64,000 nt of DNA from DASVUC01 sp038237225 (GCA_038237225.1 JBBRYX010000004.1:62001-126000), one strand, 5' to 3'; positions 17,601 to 27,482 are shown, numbered from the stretch's first letter. Notes: a model not told the origin generated them from the sequence alone. Made by a program: numbers and translations.

Positions 17601-18985
17601 ACCGAGTAGTAATAGTAACTGCTTCGGCTTTGATCGACGGTGAAGGCGGAATCGTAAGTCGAATCCGCGGTGACGGTCTGGCTCAGACGCAGGCGCTCGC
17701 CTTTGAACGCCTTGATCGCAAGCCGCATGGTCTCCGCCGAGCGCGTGGACCCCATGATGTTGTAAGTCCCCACGTTGGAGACGTAGTGCAGGCCCGTCTT
17801 CTGCTTCTCGTCGTTCCCGCTGGTGTTGCTGGTCCAAACCGTGTCGCTGAATTTGAAGGCGTACATGCCTTTCACGTCCTGGCTCATCGCGCCGGGAAAG
17901 ATCCCGCCAAATTCCGCGGCTTCCTGCGGGGTGTCGGGTGACTGGCTCAGCGTGGAGTACGTGCCGGAGTTGTGGCGATTGAATTCGGTGTAGGTAACCG
18001 GAAGGTTCTGGCCGCTGGCGTTGTAGAGAGGAATCTTGGAGTCGTAGAGTGTCTGATCACTCGCGAACGAGGACCCAAGGTTGTTGTAGCGATGGACGTC
18101 GTAGGTATCGAAATTGTCATACGGGATGGGACGACCGGCATAGTCGGTGCGGTTGGCCTGGAGGCCCTCTTTGCCGAACATGTTGCCTGCCACGGTGTCG
18201 ATCGTACTAGTGGCATTCGCGACGACCGGCGCGTAGATGCTCCACGAGAGCTTCTTACCGGTGATCGAGTTGACGTCACCGATCGCCGACTTCACGGCAT
18301 CGGATGCAAGTTGCATCCGCAACACCCACTCGCTCGTGGTGATGTCATCACCGTCCGGCTCGTTATACATTTGATAGCGTTGGACGTCGTAGTTTCTGGC
18401 CGCGTAATAGGCCATTGAATAGTAGTGCTGCCATTGCTCCCATTTGCCGCCCCAGTCATTGACTTGGTACGCTGCCGCGTTGGAGCGGGTGATCTGCATG
18501 ACGACGTCCACGCCGCTCTTTTGCAGTTCAGAAAGCGCATAGTTGAGCGTGGCCTTATTGCGGCCGCTCTGCGTGTCGTTAAAATTGATATTGAAGTAAG
18601 CCCAGTTGATATACGCGCTGGGATTGCTGGAATTGGGGATCGGATTGACTTGCGTGTCAGCGCGGAGCGCGACTTTACGAGCGTCGAATTGGGCGAGCGT
18701 GCTCACACCATCGCCAAAAGGAGAGCGATCATCGGTGGGCTCATAGTCGGTGGGGGGAGCCCAGAAGCGATAGGCATTCATGCCGGTGTAATTGCTCCAC
18801 GCCGTGGTATTGCTACCCGGCATGTAGTGGCCCATGTTGTAGCCCAGATACCGAGGGGTCACCCCGATCGGAGTGCTGTTAAGGGTGACGGTGGCGCTGG
18901 CGGCGAAGACCCCGCGCGTCGCCATGGCGATGGCGAGTACTCCCGTTGCCGTCGCGGCGCGATGCTTCCACTTAAAACCACTCAT
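14627..18985 (-). CDS. Giant PEP-CTERM glycoside hydrolase-like protein with dockerin-like repeats
   Basis: About 1452 residues from the ATG at 18985, which has a purine-rich upstream stretch and gives a clean signal peptide (MSGFKWKHR, then a hydrophobic run to GVFAASA). The first ~450 residues look like a clan GH-A (beta/alpha)8 glycosidase, with YNEPDG (acid/base Glu ~209) and TEFNRH (nucleophile Glu ~334); the family is not assigned, agarase-like being one possibility. Next come a DNRLRE/CBM96-like beta-sandwich, a long region of autotransporter-associated beta-strand repeats (GLGTLILSG, GVTLNSGLV), and two calcium-loop repeats (GDTNFDGQVTPQDY, GDTNFDGNIDATDY) that resemble dockerin. It ends in a PEP-CTERM signal (VPEPALL, hydrophobic stretch, RRRR), which marks it for exosortase processing. 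Confidence 0.8.
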   Translation of the reverse strand: MSGFKWKHRAATATGVLAIAMATRGVFAASATVTLNSTPIGVTPRYLGYNMGHYMPGSNTTAWSNYTGMNAYRFWAPPTDYEPTDDRSPFGDGVSTLAQFDARKVALRADTQVNPIPNSSNPSAYINWAYFNINFNDTQSGRNKATLNYALSELQKSGVDVVMQITRSNAAAYQVNDWGGKWEQWQHYYSMAYYAARNYDVQRYQMYNEPDGDDITTSEWVLRMQLASDAVKSAIGDVNSITGKKLSWSIYAPVVANATSTIDTVAGNMFGKEGLQANRTDYAGRPIPYDNFDTYDVHRYNNLGSSFASDQTLYDSKIPLYNASGQNLPVTYTEFNRHNSGTYSTLSQSPDTPQEAAEFGGIFPGAMSQDVKGMYAFKFSDTVWTSNTSGNDEKQKTGLHYVSNVGTYNIMGSTRSAETMRLAIKAFKGERLRLSQTVTADSTYDSAFTVDQSRSSYYYYSVNANSSQSRTVSVNLSGLNIPTGGVISYQEVSGDSFGAGHPLQFMTVPAPSGGVQTVSFTQPLSSTWLLTIPKVTQTLVNIPATEDAQVSHATPLVNFGLLTSAKVDRSATTTADDATYLKFNLLDTEKARVGRAFLNVTGANSADTEPIHVYGILNDSWTETGINWNNAPDLANASDAQIANVGTDAFPVGQIAWNASAQEWGIDVTDFVRKHPDDVLSFVLIRENRFDPDPGTPPLRPGDTDTSRVTINTRESLSDQPRLSLYTLPNLTYFWNTNFDANWFAGTSWDAGTPSGTGAVAVLGDFITSPHTVTLDASNAVGGLNFQSLNSYTVSGSKTLTISGGSVGPSAINVYQGSHTISVPIALATATTISADAGTTLAMTNAFSGTVALSKSGLGTLILSGASPSFSGGVTLNSGLVRITSVDANNISGLGTGAVTVNNATLQLEGVALGASGYPGPDLILNNGATVKTVGNSSFSKSGSPMIANGAFNLLVGVTLSTTAANESLTIATAMRNVSSAASFATVKVAGPGKVILTSGGLASSTTYSGNWNVVGGTLQVGPNVSGGEAMNALGFKNADARQPVTVTLSPSGTLAAAVSAPQSANVATTPAFFRFDVAMAGGNLAATGVDGNYGGSFTSLFGTTSRVLVYDAANSSIPANVNLVGGLATSLNNASSLGWNGAVIVDAGTLINGGALTLNRTGGTVTVTNGATLQIKSGATVNLGGVADALSSGANHVNIINDANAKFHITAGAKNVGAITGGGQTIVDGGTGLTAKNLTQGAFVTVDGRLNVRANGGNTGISYLNDLSLGASGVLDLNDNDLVVNYSGATPFADLQGLVLSGYSAGPDSTKTGIISTTSQNSGGATVLALFDNALAGFPQWPPGSGNSIAAGSIVGKYTYIGDTNFDGQVTPQDYTAIDANLGTIVDPGVAWFYGDTNFDGNIDATDYTGIDAALGLGQGNPLHVQAVPEPALLSVSGIAAAMLFARRRRR

Positions 18986-19124
18986 CTCTCTCACCACTCC
19001 TGAACATGTATAGAGGCGGCCCGTGTAACAACCACCTTCGACCTGCATTGTACCGTCGCCGTGGCCTAAATGTTGGACAACCGTTCTTGAAGAGATCTCT
19101 TTTCCCTGTCAAGCTGGACCGGCT

Positions 19125-19895
19125 ATGAAACCTTGGAAGCTTCAGCATCTACCGCACAAACAGGTAAAAGGTTCGCATTATGAGGTCGCAATTCTACCAA
19201 TCGGAGCGTGTGAGCCGCACAACATGCACCTCCCTTATGGAACGGACGCGTACGAGTCGGAACTCGTAAGCGACCTCGTCTGTGAACAAGCGATGAAACT
19301 GGGGGCTAAAGTTGTGCAATTGCCGACGATCCCCTTCGGCGTTCAGTCCAACATGCTGGACATTCCGCTGGCCATCAACGTCTACCCGTCCACCTTTTTT
19401 GCGTTGCTCAAGGACATCGTCGATTCGCTTGAGCGACACGGGATTCTCAAGCTCATTCTATTCAACTCGCACGGGGGAAATGACTTTCTGAAGCCGTTCA
19501 TTCGGGAAATGTCGGGGCGGTCGAAGATGTTCATCTCAATCATTGACTGGTGGCGCGTCGGCAAGGACAAGTATGGGGAGATCTTCGACAATGCCGACGA
19601 TCATGCCGGGGAGATGGAGACGAGTGTCATGCTGGCGCTGATGCCGGACCTGGTTCGATTGAATGATGCGCTGGATGGCGCGTCGAAGCCAACGCGGTTT
19701 GAGGCCGTGAATAACGGTTGGGTGAGCATCTCGCGCCCATGGCGCGGTCTCACCGAAAGTACCGGCGTGGGTGATCCAACAAAGGCAACTCGCGAGAAGG
19801 GGGAGAAATATCTGGACGTGGTGGCGCCTCGGCTGGCGAAGTTTGTCGCCGAGTTGTCGAAGGCGGATGTAACGGAAGAAAGTTTCCCGTTCTGA
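19125..19895 (+). CDS. Creatininase-family amidohydrolase
   Basis: This 256-residue protein belongs to the creatininase superfamily of metal-dependent amidohydrolases. Metal ligands are visible: EPHNMHLPYGTD (E30, H32, H35, D41), NSHGGN near 113-117, and DDHAGEMETS near 160-169. Family members hydrolyse creatinine, formamides of purine or flavin precursors, or mycofactocin precursors; the context here (glycosidases and two SIS proteins) suggests a sugar-linked or unknown amide. It is divergent from the glycosidase-like gene with 139 bases between, and convergent with the SIS gene ending at 20035. Confidence 0.85.
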   Translation: MKPWKLQHLPHKQVKGSHYEVAILPIGACEPHNMHLPYGTDAYESELVSDLVCEQAMKLGAKVVQLPTIPFGVQSNMLDIPLAINVYPSTFFALLKDIVDSLERHGILKLILFNSHGGNDFLKPFIREMSGRSKMFISIIDWWRVGKDKYGEIFDNADDHAGEMETSVMLALMPDLVRLNDALDGASKPTRFEAVNNGWVSISRPWRGLTESTGVGDPTKATREKGEKYLDVVAPRLAKFVAELSKADVTEESFPF

Positions 19896-19904
19896 CCTCC
19901 GCCC

Positions 19905-19989
19905 CAAATAAAAAAGCCTGCGGACTCGGGCTCTCTTTTATCAGTCCCCGTGAAGGGCCCGGTATGAGTGTTAAAGCCGGTCGCAGGCT
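19905..19989 (-). terminator. Branched terminator-like RNA structure on the - strand
   Basis: Outer arms AGCCTGCG (19915-19922) and CGCAGGCT (19982-19989) pair perfectly. On the - strand the outer stem is followed directly by a run of U (complement of AAATAAAAAA at 19906-19915). The ~59-base interior can itself form GGACT/AGTCC and CCC/GGG stems. It lies 46 bases past the stop at 20035 and most simply terminates that gene, but the long interior is unusual for a terminator. Confidence 0.55.
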
Positions 19990-20034
19990 AAACATCATAT
20001 CGGCTCGCTGAGCGGGGCAACTTCAGTGCGTTCG

Positions 20035-21186
20035 TCATTTCATCTGAGCGAGCAGCGCAAAGTACGCCATCGTATGGGCGGAACTGCTCATCGGGAGAAT
20101 TCGGACGGAGTAGCCCGGAACATCAACAGTCGCATCGCCGGGCCGCCAGGGAAGGTCAAGCCACAGAAGGTTCTCGTGATCCCGAAGCATTGCCGGACGG
20201 CCATAGGGCGACGAGTAGATAAATTTGATGCCGCGATCGAGCAAACCCTGAACATCCCCAACATCGACCGGCGAGTACCCGAAATGAATCGCGACATCAC
20301 CCGAGCGTAGATCCACTGGATGCGCCCGCCGGACATGGCTTACCGATTTACACCATCGCACCGGGCATTCGCTTTCCGGCATCTCCAGGATCTCAGGGTA
20401 TGAGTGCCCTACCGCCACCATCGAAATGTGCCGCTTATTCTTCTTCGCCTCCGCCAGCCACTGCCCCGCTTTGACGAGCTTCGCATCCTGCTGAATGAGC
20501 AAGCCGTGGATCCTCTCAAGCTCCTTCAGGAATTCACCTGCGGCGTAACCCTCCGCCAGCGGCGGAATGTAAATCCGCTCATGAAACACCGGCAATTTCC
20601 AAGGCTCACGAAGATTGTCGTGCTGGTGAAATGAAGCATTGCGAACCAGCGCGCCTTCGAGCCAGACGCTCATCCAGATGTGCGGCATCTTTCCGCCACG
20701 CGTGCAGCCGGCGATCATCTCGCCCGCGACGATCCACCCTCGAACAAGCTGCTCGAACTGGCGGATGCCCTCAACTTTGTCCCAAGCAACGCCCAATCCG
20801 GTAAACGCTTCGACTCGACTCCCGTCTTCAAGTTGACTGGCATCGCCGATCGCGAAGATCTTCGCCGGACCGCTCGCAAGCTTCTTCCATTCCATCTCAG
20901 CCTCATCGTTCCATCGACTCGGCAGCGTCACATACGCCACGTCGTGAGGCAAGGCCGCTTCGTACGGACCGGAATGGTCTCCCCAATTGATACCCATGAG
21001 GCCCCCTGCCCGGCTGGAAAATTCGCTCACCCACCATTTCGATACAGGCGGCACAAAGATCTCGCCGCCCGCGAGCAAGTGCTCGGCCATCTTGCTCCCC
21101 ATCGACACCAGTTGCGGCAGATCAACCCGCATCTGCTCGATCCGACTTGCAACCGTTTGAAGATACGGTCCCGCTGGAGAACTCAT
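20035..21186 (-). CDS. SIS-domain-like protein, two half-domains, unknown substrate
   Basis: This 383-residue protein lacks a named match by eye, but its N terminus parallels the SIS protein encoded just upstream on the same strand: YLQTVASRIEQM...LLAGGEIFVPPVSK...FSSRAGGLMGINW against YLDNVKSKLDAV...DRLIHVYGGGG...FFRAGGLANVNP. A second Rossmann-like half begins near residue 240 (RHISMVAVGHSYPEIL, GDVAIHFGYSPV, IKFIYSS). The usual SIS glycine/serine phosphate loop is altered to PPVSKWWVSE, so sugar-phosphate binding may be changed or lost. It and the neighbour probably act together on a phosphosugar. A family-A palindrome separates them. Confidence 0.55.
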   Translation of the reverse strand: MSSPAGPYLQTVASRIEQMRVDLPQLVSMGSKMAEHLLAGGEIFVPPVSKWWVSEFSSRAGGLMGINWGDHSGPYEAALPHDVAYVTLPSRWNDEAEMEWKKLASGPAKIFAIGDASQLEDGSRVEAFTGLGVAWDKVEGIRQFEQLVRGWIVAGEMIAGCTRGGKMPHIWMSVWLEGALVRNASFHQHDNLREPWKLPVFHERIYIPPLAEGYAAGEFLKELERIHGLLIQQDAKLVKAGQWLAEAKKNKRHISMVAVGHSYPEILEMPESECPVRWCKSVSHVRRAHPVDLRSGDVAIHFGYSPVDVGDVQGLLDRGIKFIYSSPYGRPAMLRDHENLLWLDLPWRPGDATVDVPGYSVRILPMSSSAHTMAYFALLAQMK

Positions 21187-21226
21187 TTCAGCATTCCGAT
21201 CTCACGCTCGTGGTCTGGGACTTTCC

Positions 21227-21287
21227 GTAGCACGGGCATCTGGCCCGTGTTTTCAGTCTTCAACACGGGCAAGATGCCCGTGCTACG
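21227..21287. repeat. Palindromic repeat, family A (full unit)
   Basis: Two inverted half units, CACGGGCATCTGGCCCGTG and CACGGGCAAGATGCCCGTG, bounded by GTAG and CTAC. It directly abuts the stop codon (21288-21290, - strand) of the next gene. Confidence 0.85.
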
Positions 21288-22049
21288 TTAAAGATCCTTC
21301 ACCCGACTCCGATACCGCTCGATCAGCTTCCCGTTAAATTCATCGCCCCCCGGCAAATTCGCGCTCCTGAAAATCGGCGGCTCGAGCCCGCGCCGCTTCA
21401 TCTCGGCAACGGATTCCATCACCATGCGATGCGCAATAAACGAATCGACGATCGTGCTCGTCGGCGCGACGGCGACGTCGTAGCCATCCACATAAAAGTC
21501 CGCGTCGCCGTACGGGTTCTGGTCGTCAATGCAAAGGTCGGCGTATTCGAACACATGCTTCTTGTTGGGATGCCGAATGTGATGATCCTTCGGCAGCTTC
21601 TCCCGCCAGTCATTCGAGCTGACGGCAATGATCTTCGCCCCGCGCTTCTTCGCTTCCTCGGCCGCGTCAATGGTCGTCGGATTCATCCCGATGTTGTGCC
21701 AGAGGATGAGCAAATCGCCTTCGGACACACCGTAGTAACGAATCAAGCAATTCGCGTAACCGGTCGTGCGCTCGATCTCCAGATATTTCAGCGCCTGACA
21801 CAGGGGCGAGATATCGTGCCCGAAGATCGGGTTCACGTTCGCAAGCCCGCCGGCGCGGAAAAACATTTCGCACACCATCATGACGGTATGCCCCCCGCCG
21901 CCGTAGACGTGGATCAAACGGTCCTCCGCGTACGCGTCGGCAATCATCGCGCCGGCTTTTTTGATGTTCTCCGACTGTGACGCCTCGACCGCATCGAGCT
22001 TCGACTTCACGTTATCAAGATACGCTTGTCCGCGATTCTGATTGGCCAT
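21288..22049 (-). CDS. SIS-domain sugar-phosphate protein
   Basis: This 253-residue protein has a single SIS (sugar isomerase) domain. The glycine-rich phosphosugar loop IHVYGGGGHTVMMVCEMFFRAGG lies at ~47-70 and a second strand and loop, LLILWHNIGMNPTTIDAAEEAKKRGAKIIAVSS, at ~115-145; the overall shape is close to KpsF/GutQ or MurQ-type isomerases and etherases. The last ~100 residues include a long tail with DVAVAPTSTIVDSFI, typical of bacterial SIS proteins of the YfeU/DUF2529 kind. The substrate is probably a hexose or amino-sugar phosphate. It is transcribed towards the second SIS-like gene and is divergent from the alpha-galactosidase gene. Confidence 0.8.
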   Translation of the reverse strand: MANQNRGQAYLDNVKSKLDAVEASQSENIKKAGAMIADAYAEDRLIHVYGGGGHTVMMVCEMFFRAGGLANVNPIFGHDISPLCQALKYLEIERTTGYANCLIRYYGVSEGDLLILWHNIGMNPTTIDAAEEAKKRGAKIIAVSSNDWREKLPKDHHIRHPNKKHVFEYADLCIDDQNPYGDADFYVDGYDVAVAPTSTIVDSFIAHRMVMESVAEMKRRGLEPPIFRSANLPGGDEFNGKLIERYRSRVKDL

Positions 22050-22111
22050 GTCGCGGATGGTAGCGGCGCTTCAACGCATCACAAGTGCCCCGCATGTGTT
22101 ATGATTTCACA

Positions 22112-24055
22112 ATGCGAACCTGCTGCCTCGCGCTGTTGCTGAGTTTTGTTCCCGCCTGCGCATGTGCGGCGGAATCCAGCTGCTTTTCTTTCAAATTCGA
22201 CGGTCGGCCCTCGTCCGAGCTGCTTCCCGCATGGAAATCCGAACGCAGCGATCGAGACCTCGATAACGCCCGCCGCGAATCGGTGACCACCTATACCGAT
22301 CCCAGGTCAAAGCTTCTCGTGAGGATTGTCTCCGTCAGTTACAAGGAAAATCATTCGTTCGAATGGACGCTCTATCTCAAGAACACGAACAACGTCGACA
22401 CGCCGATCATCGAAGATGTCTGCCCGCTGGACATGACTTTCGATTTGCCCGCGGAAAAGCCTCTTGCACTCCATCACAACACCGGCTCCCCCTGCACGCC
22501 CACGGATTACGCGCCGCAAGTGACGGATCTAAAACCTCTTGATTCCAAGGTCATCACCACATCCGGCGGACGCCCCACCAATTCTGATTTTCCCTATTTC
22601 AATCTCTTCAGACCCTCCGGTGACGATTCAGGCAAGGGACCGGGTGGAAAGATTTTCGTCATCGGCTGGCCGGGCCAGTGGCGCGCGAAGTTCTCGCGCG
22701 ATGCGAAGGGTGCCTATCGCGTTCAGGGAGGGCAGGAGCTGACCCATTTCAAGCTCCATCCGGGCGAGGAAGTCCGCACCCCGCTGTGCTACTTCCTTGG
22801 CTATAGGGGCGACTGGATCGACGGGCAAAACAAGTTCCGCCGCTGGATGATCGATTTCAACGTCCCGCGCGTGGATGGGAAACTTCCATCTCCCGAAATC
22901 ACGCCCTGCTCGTCGCATCAGTTCGCGGAAATGGTGAAAACCGACACGAAGGCGCAAATTCTCTTCATCGATCGCTACCTCGAGGAAAAGATCCCCATCG
23001 ACTACTGGTGGATGGATGCCGGCTGGTACATCCTGCCCAACGGCGACTGGCCCAACACCGGCACCTGGGAGGTCGATGCCAAGCGCTTCCCCAGGGGCCT
23101 TCGCGAAATCTCCGATCACGCGCACGCCAAAGGCGTCAAGACGATCGTGTGGTTCGAGCCTGAGCGCGTCACACCCAACACCGAGTTGTACAAACACGCC
23201 GACTGGCTCCTTGGAAAAGACGGCGAGCAAAAGCTTCTCGACATGGGAAACCCAAAAGCTCGCCAGTGGATCACCGATCACATTTCGAAACTGATCACCG
23301 AGCAAGGCGTCGACCTGTATCGCCAGGACTACAACATCGACCCGCTCGATTTCTGGCGCAAGAACGATGCGCCCGATCGGCAGGGAATTACCGAGATCAA
23401 GTATGTCGAAGGATACCTGGCCTATTTCGATGAGCTGCTCAAGCGGCACCCTGGCCTGCGCATCGACACCTGCGCCTCCGGCGGACGTCGCAACGATCTC
23501 GAGACCCTCCGCCGCGCAACGCCGCTCTTGCGGTCGGACTACATCCTCGAACCCCTCGGGCAGCAGCAGCATACCTTCGGCCTGTCCCTCTGGATCCCGT
23601 ATTACGGCACCGGTATCAATTCGTCAGATGCGTACATTTTCCAAAGCCAGATGTGCCCGCACCTCACGCCGGTCTTTGACGTCCGTAAGAAAGATCTCGA
23701 TTACAACGCGATTCGAAAGCTGATCGCGCAGTGGCAATCGGTGGCCCCCCTTTACTACGCGGACTTCTATCCGCTGACGCCCTACAGCGCGTCGTCAAGC
23801 GAATGGCTCGCTTGGCAATTCAATGATCCGAAGAAGAAGGAAGGCTTCGTGCAAGCCTTCCGGCGACCGGAATGCGGTCAAGAGAAATATTCACTCAAAC
23901 TCCGCGCTCTCGATCCATCGCAGACCTACAAGTTGCATGAGCTGACCTCAGACCGATCGTGGGAGCAGTCCGGGCAGGCTCTAGCTGAGGAAGGAATCCA
24001 CTTAACGCTCCCAGGCAAACCATCGGCAGCGCTGATCCAATATCAATCAAAGTAG
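22112..24055 (+). CDS. GH36-type alpha-galactosidase, exported
   Basis: The frame is open from a GTG at 22085, but the ATG at 22112 gives a proper signal peptide (MRTCCLALLLSFVPACACAAES) and is preferred. The 647-residue product has an N-terminal beta-sandwich and a (beta/alpha)8 barrel with the GH36/GH27 signatures: YWWMDAGWY, WFEPERV, LYRQDYN with nucleophile Asp ~406, and the CASGGRRNDL motif followed by LLRSD with the acid/base Asp ~476. It should remove alpha-linked galactose, or a related sugar, outside the cytoplasm. The next gene on this strand is a membrane kinase with an outer lectin-like domain. The divergent SIS gene starts 63 bases away. Confidence 0.88.
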   Translation: MRTCCLALLLSFVPACACAAESSCFSFKFDGRPSSELLPAWKSERSDRDLDNARRESVTTYTDPRSKLLVRIVSVSYKENHSFEWTLYLKNTNNVDTPIIEDVCPLDMTFDLPAEKPLALHHNTGSPCTPTDYAPQVTDLKPLDSKVITTSGGRPTNSDFPYFNLFRPSGDDSGKGPGGKIFVIGWPGQWRAKFSRDAKGAYRVQGGQELTHFKLHPGEEVRTPLCYFLGYRGDWIDGQNKFRRWMIDFNVPRVDGKLPSPEITPCSSHQFAEMVKTDTKAQILFIDRYLEEKIPIDYWWMDAGWYILPNGDWPNTGTWEVDAKRFPRGLREISDHAHAKGVKTIVWFEPERVTPNTELYKHADWLLGKDGEQKLLDMGNPKARQWITDHISKLITEQGVDLYRQDYNIDPLDFWRKNDAPDRQGITEIKYVEGYLAYFDELLKRHPGLRIDTCASGGRRNDLETLRRATPLLRSDYILEPLGQQQHTFGLSLWIPYYGTGINSSDAYIFQSQMCPHLTPVFDVRKKDLDYNAIRKLIAQWQSVAPLYYADFYPLTPYSASSSEWLAWQFNDPKKKEGFVQAFRRPECGQEKYSLKLRALDPSQTYKLHELTSDRSWEQSGQALAEEGIHLTLPGKPSAALIQYQSK

Positions 24056-24200
24056 AGAAAACTTTGAGAACACCTTCGCAAATTGCCCCAAAATCCCTTG
24101 CTCCTGCCGAATTCGTTGTTACATTCCAGTCACTCGTACGCCACCGCCGCTTTTCATCTCAGTCCCAGGCATTATCGCGGCACAGCGTTCAGGAGGAAGC

Positions 24201-25856
<1,656 letters not shown>

Positions 25857-25905
25857 CTCAACGACCAGGTTGAGCGCCTTCGCGAAGCTCACCGTGTCGA
25901 ACAAC

Positions 25906-26676
25906 TCACAGCGCTTCCCACCGCCGCCCGCCCCACGCGCCGAGCGCCGCATGATCCGTCAGATCAAATTGCAGCGGCGTCACCGTAATCCACTGGTCGC
26001 GCAAAGCGGCGACATCAGTGTCGTCTTCAGTTTCCCCAAGGGTAAATACGCTGCTGTTCCAGAAATAATCCCGGCCGCGCGGATCGGTGCGCTTTTCGTA
26101 TTGATCGATAAATGGCCGAGTGCATTGGCGCACAACTTTAATGCCCGCGGGAGATTCATCCGCATTCAGTGCCGGCATGTTCACGCTGGCGACCTGCCCG
26201 GGCCGGAGCCCTGTCTTGAGAATCTGCTCGATCGTTTGCCGCGCAAACTCCGAAGCGCGCCGGTAGTCGATCGGGATATTCGCCCGGAGCAGCAGCGAGA
26301 CCGCGATCGCAGGCAGCCCGAGAAACCCCGCCTCAATTGCCGCGGCAACGGTCCCGCTATAAAGCACGTTAATCCCGACGTTCGCCCCAGAGTTCATCCC
26401 GCTGACCACAAGATCCGGCGTCCGCGGCAGCAGTTTCGCCACCGCCAGCTTCACGCAGTCCGCCGGTCGACCATCGACCGCGATCCCGGTAAACCCGTTT
26501 TCAATCGTAACCTTGTTCGTCAGCAGCGGCGTCGTCAGCGTAATCCCGTGCCCGGTCGCGCTCTGCACCGTCTCGGGCGCAATCACATGAACGTCGCCCA
26601 GCTTCACCAGTTCGCGGTACAAAGCGACAATCCCAGGGGCCTGAATTCCATCATCGTTCGTCAGCAGAATAAGCAT
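25906..26676 (-). CDS. surE: 5'/3'-nucleotidase SurE
   Basis: SurE removes phosphate from nucleoside monophosphates. The frame runs on upstream to 26790, but the ATG at 26676 gives the standard N terminus MLILLTNDDG with metal ligands N7, D8 and D9. Other signatures are present: APETVQSATGHGIT, GRPADCVKLA and VVSGMNSGANVG, with the second Asn ligand region. The 256 residues match the usual 250-270. No signal peptide is present. It is divergent from nnrE with only 38 bases between the two start codons, so their promoters must overlap or lie within the neighbouring genes. Confidence 0.93.
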   Translation of the reverse strand: MLILLTNDDGIQAPGIVALYRELVKLGDVHVIAPETVQSATGHGITLTTPLLTNKVTIENGFTGIAVDGRPADCVKLAVAKLLPRTPDLVVSGMNSGANVGINVLYSGTVAAAIEAGFLGLPAIAVSLLLRANIPIDYRRASEFARQTIEQILKTGLRPGQVASVNMPALNADESPAGIKVVRQCTRPFIDQYEKRTDPRGRDYFWNSSVFTLGETEDDTDVAALRDQWITVTPLQFDLTDHAALGAWGGRRWEAL

Positions 26677-26687
26677 GTGCTTTCGAG

Positions 26688-26693
26688 TATAAT
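26688..26693 (+). promoter_or_regulatory. Possible -10 box in the surE/nnrE divergent spacer
   Basis: A perfect TATAAT stands 21 bases before the nnrE ATG in a 38-base divergent spacer. No good -35 box is found at the right distance, so this would rely on an activator or an extended -10. Confidence 0.35.
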
Positions 26694-26714
26694 GCCCGCT
26701 TACCGAGGTGGGAA

Positions 26715-27383
26715 ATGATCCGGCTGACGCGCGCTCAAGTCCGCGAAATCGATCGAAGAAGCATCGAGCAATATCACATCCCCGGCACAATCCTCATGGA
26801 AAACGCCGCCCGTGGTGTCGTCGATCTCGCCGAGAAAATGCTCTCTGGAAATGCCGGTAGCAACGTCCTGATCGTCTGCGGCGGCGGGAACAACGGCGGC
26901 GACGGTCTTGCCGTCGCGCGCCATCTGCACAACAAACGCTTCACCGTAAACATTCTTCTTGCTGTGCCGCCGGGCGATCTGGAGGGCGAGGCGCAAGTGA
27001 ACTGGCGGATCGTCGACGCCATGAAGCTTCGCACGCAGATCGCGATGCCGGACCTGATTCTTCAGCATCCCGCTGACCTGGTGATCGATGCGATCTTCGG
27101 CACCGGGCTCACATCAGCGCCGCGCGCCGATGCGTCTGCGCTGATCCAGGCGATCAACAAACAGTCCAACCCGATTCTGGCGATCGATGTCCCGAGCGGC
27201 CTCGATTGCGACAAGGGCCAACCGATGGGCGCCTGCGTTCGTGCCGCGCGCACGGTCACCTTCGTCGCTGAAAAAGTCGGATTCACCAAGCCCCGTGCAA
27301 AACATTTTTTGGGAGATGTCACGGTGGCGGACATCGGTTGTCCGAGGGAACTGATCGATCAAGTCCTCGCAGAAATCCTGTAG
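26715..27383 (+). CDS. nnrE: NAD(P)H-hydrate epimerase
   Basis: YjeF_N-family protein of 222 residues that interconverts the R and S forms of hydrated NAD(P)H for repair. A GAGGTGG ribosome site precedes the ATG. Seen signatures: GTILMENAARGV near 24-35, VCGGGNNGGDGLAVARHL at 54-71, and DAIFGTGL and AIDVPSGLDCDKG further on. The ADP/ATP-dependent dehydratase domain (YjeF_C/NnrD), often fused behind it, is absent, so the partner must be elsewhere. The stop codon TAG lies inside a palindromic repeat (27379-27446). Confidence 0.92.
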   Translation: MIRLTRAQVREIDRRSIEQYHIPGTILMENAARGVVDLAEKMLSGNAGSNVLIVCGGGNNGGDGLAVARHLHNKRFTVNILLAVPPGDLEGEAQVNWRIVDAMKLRTQIAMPDLILQHPADLVIDAIFGTGLTSAPRADASALIQAINKQSNPILAIDVPSGLDCDKGQPMGACVRAARTVTFVAEKVGFTKPRAKHFLGDVTVADIGCPRELIDQVLAEIL

Positions 27384-27446
27384 GGGCGACATTTGGGTCG
27401 CCCTCTTCGTCCCGCAAGAAGCGGGCGACACAAGTGTCGCCCCTAC
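27379..27446. repeat. Palindromic repeat, family D, overlapping the nnrE stop
   Basis: Outer arms TGTAGGGGCGACA and TGTCGCCCCTAC with inner GGGTCGCCC/GCGGGCGAC arms. The nnrE stop codon (27381-27383) lies in the left arm. Confidence 0.75.
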
Positions 27447-27482
27447 AAAAACCCTCCGCATCTCCCTACAATCGGCCTGCTC

